Shown here in pieces: positions 57,163-64,000 of a stretch of DNA of 64,000 nucleotides (positions within the stretch are counted from its first letter, which is position 1; each line of letters starts with the position of its first letter). Under the pieces are notes generated by a model. The model was not told the origin of the DNA, did not search any database, and saw only the letters and a program-made list of their open reading frames with translations. The stretch spans positions 54,106 to 118,105 of the forward strand of contig NZ_NHSF01000063.1 in the NCBI RefSeq assembly GCF_016653295.1, given 5' to 3'. This stretch comes from Halochromatium salexigens (lineage in GTDB: Bacteria > Pseudomonadota > Gammaproteobacteria > Chromatiales > Chromatiaceae). The translations under genes were made by a program, and so were the position numbers.

Positions 57163-57578
57163 CCGGCCACCTCGTACTCGGTCTTGGAGCCGGTCAGATC
57201 CCAGGCGAAGGTACAGTCGAGATGCGACAGCACCGAGATCAGACCGCTCTCGCCGTCCTCGACCATCACCGCCACCGGCGCGCGTTTGCCGAACTGCTTG
57301 TTGCCGCGCTTCACCCACAGGTCGCGCATCTCTGGATTGCGCGGGAAATAGGTCTGCAAGGCCTCCTCGATGCGCAGCAGATAGGCCACCCGGCGGTTGA
57401 CCTCGACGGTATCGGGGAAGGGCTCTTCCTCGCGAAAACGCGCGATATTGCGTGCCTTCACGCTCTCGGGCAATTGCAGCACAACCATCATGTCCGACGC
57501 GGACAGGTTCCAGCTTTCGAGCAGACTCATGGTGCGCTGGGTCAGGGTCAGACGTTCATCGTGGGAGAGATCAGACAT
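57159..57578 (-). CDS. Xre/MbcA/ParS-type antitoxin-like protein
   Basis: A 139-residue protein. The helical N-terminal half has SLLESWNLSASDMMVVLQLPESV, and the second half has EVNRRVAYLLRIEEALQTYFPRNPEMRDLWV, the toxin-binding type seen in MbcA/ParS/Xre antitoxins. These normally pair with a RES-domain toxin that degrades NAD, but no such gene is next to it here. So it is an orphan or acts elsewhere. It overlaps the BatD stop by four bases on the opposite strand. Confidence 0.78.
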   Translation of the reverse strand: MSDLSHDERLTLTQRTMSLLESWNLSASDMMVVLQLPESVKARNIARFREEEPFPDTVEVNRRVAYLLRIEEALQTYFPRNPEMRDLWVKRGNKQFGKRAPVAVMVEDGESGLISVLSHLDCTFAWDLTGSKTEYEVAG

Positions 57579-57677
57579 GGGAGAGAACCACCTGAATTAT
57601 CGGGCACATGGTATGGATAAAATCGCATCGGTCAGACAGTGACGGCCAAAACCCAGTATACAACCCGGAAAAAGACG

Positions 57678-61385
<3,708 letters not shown>

Positions 61386-61414
61386 CTCGATCAACGATAG
61401 GCCGCATGCTTTTG

Positions 61415-63184
61415 CTAACGGTCAGCCTCGCTCTGGCGCTGCGCCAGCGCCCGCAGACGCTGCACCATCGCCGCCAAGCCATTGCGTCGCGACAGACTCA
61501 GATGGGCATCCAGCCCGATGCGGCTGAAGAAGGCGTCCAGATCGAACCCGAGGATGGCCGCCGCGCGCTGGCCCGAGCAGAGTTGCTCGAGCAGCGCGAT
61601 CAGCCCACGCACGATGTTGGCGTCACTATCGGCCAAGAACTCGATCACATCCTCGCTACCCGGTTTGAGACGGGCTGCCATATACACCGTGCTCTGGCAG
61701 CCCTCAACGCGAGTCGCATCGGTCTTCATCGCCGCCGGCATCGGCGGCAACCGATCGCCGAGTTCGATCAGGTACTGATGACGGGTGGGCCAATCCGGCA
61801 ACAACTCGAAATCCTCGGCGAGCACATCAGCCGCCGCCTCGGGGGAGTCGGCGGTTGCCGCCGGATAGCCTGGTTCATCGGCCTCGTGAGTGGATTGTGG
61901 CGCGCTCGTGGTGGGCGTCGGCTCAACAACCGCCGAGGCGGCAGTCTGCGCGCGTTCGACGATCTCACTGAGCGCATCGGCAAACCGCTCGATGTCATCC
62001 CGATTGTTATACAGCGCCAGCGAGGCACGTGCGGTCGCGGCCACGCCGAGCCGTTCCATCAGCGGCTGGCAGCAATGATGGCCGGTGCGGATGCAGATCC
62101 CGCGCAGGTCGAGCTGGGTGCCGACATCGAGCGTGGAGACCGGCGGATCGGTGAGCACGAACGAGAGCACGGCGCTCTTCCTCGCCGCCGTGCCCTTGAG
62201 CACCAGCCCTGGGATCGCGCGCAGCCGCTCGCTCGCGTGGGCGAGCAATCCCTGCTCATAGGGACCGATCCACTCGAGCCCAATCGCCTCGATCCAACGG
62301 ATCGCCGCCCCTAACCCAACCGCACCAGCGATATTTGGCGTGCCGGCCTCGAAGCGGTTCGGCAGTCCAGCATAGGTACTCCCCTCAAAGCGCACTTGCT
62401 CGATCATGTCGCCCCCGCCCTGATACGGCGGCATGGCCTCGAGCAGGTGACGCTTTCCGTAGAGCACGCCGATTCCGGTCGGCCCAAAGAGTTTATGACC
62501 GGAGAAGGCATAGAAATCGGCATCCAGCGCCTGTACATCGGTGCGACCGTGGGCGACCCATTGAGCACCGTCGATCAGGGTCAGCGCCCCGGCGGCATGG
62601 GCCTCGACGATGATCTCTCGAACCGGGTTGATCGTGCCGAGCGCGTTCGAGACATGGTTCACCGCAACCAGCCGCGTGCGTGACGAGAGTAGCCGCCGAT
62701 AGGCGTCCAGATCCAACTCCCCGGCATCATTGATTGGAATGACCTTGATCCGTGCCCCAGTGGCCTGGGCCGCAAGCTGCCAGGGTACAATGTTGGAGTG
62801 ATGCTCGAGCGTCGAGAGGATGATCTCGTCGCCGGGCTGCAGTGTCGCCCGCCCCCAGGCCGCGGCGACCAGATTGATCGATTCGGTGGTGCCACGGGTG
62901 AACAGGCATTCGGCTGGCTCGGCGGCGTTGATAAAGCGGGCCACCGTCGCGCGCGCCTCCTCGTAGTCTCGGGTCGCGCCCTGAGAGAGCTGATAGACCG
63001 CCCGATGGATATTGGCATGCTGCGAGCGGTGATACCCAGCGACCGCGTCGATGACCGCCGTCGGCTGCTGGGTGCTCGCGGCGCTATCCAAAAAGACCAG
63101 CGGACACGCCCCGACCGTCTGGCTCAGGATCGGAAATTGCTCGCGAATTGCGTTGGAATCGATCGGCATCGGTGGTCTCGGCAT
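61415..63184 (-). CDS. Cysteine desulfurase SufS fused to SufE
   Basis: A 589-residue fusion. Residues 1-410 are SufS-type, with PLP lysine K231 in AFSGHK, and the active cysteine C371 in RTGHHC. A linker rich in Thr, Pro and Ala runs from about 415 to 458. Residues 459-589 are SufE-type, with the sulfur-accepting C496 in RVEGCQS. SufS takes sulfur from cysteine and SufE passes it to the SufBCD scaffold; having both on one chain gives direct transfer. The start could be 63184 or 63169; the ribosome site is weak. SufBCD is not in the window. Confidence 0.93.
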   Translation of the reverse strand: MPRPPMPIDSNAIREQFPILSQTVGACPLVFLDSAASTQQPTAVIDAVAGYHRSQHANIHRAVYQLSQGATRDYEEARATVARFINAAEPAECLFTRGTTESINLVAAAWGRATLQPGDEIILSTLEHHSNIVPWQLAAQATGARIKVIPINDAGELDLDAYRRLLSSRTRLVAVNHVSNALGTINPVREIIVEAHAAGALTLIDGAQWVAHGRTDVQALDADFYAFSGHKLFGPTGIGVLYGKRHLLEAMPPYQGGGDMIEQVRFEGSTYAGLPNRFEAGTPNIAGAVGLGAAIRWIEAIGLEWIGPYEQGLLAHASERLRAIPGLVLKGTAARKSAVLSFVLTDPPVSTLDVGTQLDLRGICIRTGHHCCQPLMERLGVAATARASLALYNNRDDIERFADALSEIVERAQTAASAVVEPTPTTSAPQSTHEADEPGYPAATADSPEAAADVLAEDFELLPDWPTRHQYLIELGDRLPPMPAAMKTDATRVEGCQSTVYMAARLKPGSEDVIEFLADSDANIVRGLIALLEQLCSGQRAAAILGFDLDAFFSRIGLDAHLSLSRRNGLAAMVQRLRALAQRQSEADR

Positions 63185-63504
63185 GCGGAATATCTGGGAA
63201 GCGGAGCGATCACTTGTCAGTCGCGCGTCAGTCGCGCGAACCATCACGTGGTTGCATCTAAAGTGGTTCCATCCACCAATAGTGAGTGCGATTTTCCGGG
63301 ACTCAAAGCGTCGTCTCCCAGTTCCTAATACGCTCAGCGCGAACTCAGTGGTCATCACTGTCACCCCAAACAGCTTCTTAACAAGTCTTTACTGAAGCCT
63401 GGAAACGCTTGATGTAGTCTTTAACTCAACGCAACAGGTACGGCGCCCACCCAGCCCAAGCGCCCGCCCAGATAACACTGAAGCAGCGATCCGGAGACAT
63501 CATC

Positions 63505-63897
63505 ATGACCATGCAACACACCCAGCTTCTGCAAGAGTCCAACAGCATCCGTGCCATCCTGCGGGAAGATCTGACCGCGAGCACCGTCCCTAGCTTGCAG
63601 AGCCAGCTCAAGGACGCGCTAAAGCAGGACGTGCGAGACATTACCTTTGATTTCCAGCAAGCGCGCTCCATCGACTCCACTGGCATCGGGCTGCTGCTTG
63701 CCGCCAAGAACAGCCTGGCCGCGCAGCAAGGCCATCTGCGCCTGATCAATGTCCCAAACGGAATGTTCAGCCTGTTCAAGAGCATGCGCCTAATCGACAG
63801 TCTCAACGTGGAAGCCCAGGGTAATACTCCCGACGTCCAGGGCAACGACACCGAGAGCGAACTCGAGCAAGCCTTCGAGCAAGCCCAGGCCGCTTGA
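63505..63897 (+). CDS. STAS-domain anti-anti-sigma factor-like protein
   Basis: A 130-residue STAS protein. The phospho-acceptor serine is S58 in SIDSTGIGLL, as in SpoIIAA-type anti-anti-sigma factors. The tail from residue 105 is acidic and rich in Gln and Glu. Such proteins bind a kinase/anti-sigma partner, often with chemotaxis or stress genes downstream. The partner is not visible, since the window ends 100 bases later. ATG 63505 lies in a GCATCATC context with a weak GGAGAC upstream. Confidence 0.9.
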   Translation: MTMQHTQLLQESNSIRAILREDLTASTVPSLQSQLKDALKQDVRDITFDFQQARSIDSTGIGLLLAAKNSLAAQQGHLRLINVPNGMFSLFKSMRLIDSLNVEAQGNTPDVQGNDTESELEQAFEQAQAA

Positions 63898-63936
63898 GGA
63901 GGCGGTTTGATATGGACAGCTCGCTAGGACCGTCCC

Positions 63937-63960
63937 GATCGCCCCAGGATGGGGGCGATC
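63937..63960 (+). terminator. Hairpin after the STAS gene
   Basis: A stem pairs 63937-63945 with 63952-63960, with a short loop. No T-run follows. It could end the STAS transcript or sit between genes of a longer operon beyond the window. Confidence 0.45.
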
Positions 63961-64000
63961 CCGCGACCACCAGCGCCTGCTCCCCCCCGTTCTCCTAGCC

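Noticed and set aside
63912..63998. Short frame after the STAS gene
   Set aside because: 28 codons, Pro/Ser rich, and contains a hairpin; the real next gene is probably outside the window.

Overview
The window looks like chromosomal DNA of a GC-rich, nitrogen-fixing, salt-adapted gammaproteobacterium, most likely a purple sulfur bacterium of the Chromatiales. The reasons are a gammaproteobacterial nif gene set (nifK-T-ferredoxin-nifY and nifE-N-X with small partners and cowN), glycine and sarcosine methyltransferases that make glycine betaine (best known from halophilic phototrophs), and rdgC, cysZ and RND genes of proteobacterial type. No photosynthesis gene is present, so the phototroph assignment is inference.

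Layout. 1-2120: end of a nif operon (nifK 3' end, nifT, a 2[4Fe-4S] ferredoxin, nifY/nafY and a small nif-associated gene). 2121-22300: general genes. These are an LplT-Aas-like phospholipid repair protein that lacks its C-terminal domain, a lipoprotein, an RRM protein with a strong terminator, a Trm112-like protein, a sugar-nucleotide epimerase, rdgC, the AmmeMemoRadiSam trio around a perfect palindrome, a CorB/HlyC-type transporter, a two-gene phosphorelay/c-di-GMP operon, a SirB1-type protein, cysZ and recQ. 22465-28640: second nif block. A SIR2-like gene and cowN run leftward, and nifE-N-X-DUF269-DUF683-fdxB run rightward, from a shared region with sigma-54-type promoters on both strands and one NifA-type upstream site.

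28722-43521: an RND efflux pump with a histone-H1-like tail, a Kef-type antiporter, an EF-G paralogue, pabB, an alkaline phosphatase, a PCu(A)C copper chaperone, and an exonuclease/cNMP-CBS-nucleotidyltransferase pair. 43576-46096: osmoprotection module, with a MarR regulator divergent from the coupled GSMT and SDMT genes, closed by a terminator. 46185-48757: adk, cytochrome b561 and a methyltransferase. 49229-57162: a MoxR/Bat-type operon (MoxR ATPase, DUF58, DUF4381, two von Willebrand A proteins, BatD). 57159-63897: an orphan Xre/MbcA/ParS-type protein, an ATP-dependent 5-oxoprolinase, a SufS-SufE fusion and a STAS protein.

How parts work together. The two nif blocks should make and protect nitrogenase: NifE/N build the FeMo-cofactor, NifX and NifY carry it, ferredoxins deliver electrons, and CowN guards against CO. 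The methyltransferase pair should make betaine from glycine under salt stress. Points most worth a second look are the SIR2-cowN operon under nif-type control, the H1-tailed RND pump, the palindrome at the AmmeMemoRadiSam locus, the disabled-looking Aas domain and the SufS-SufE fusion.
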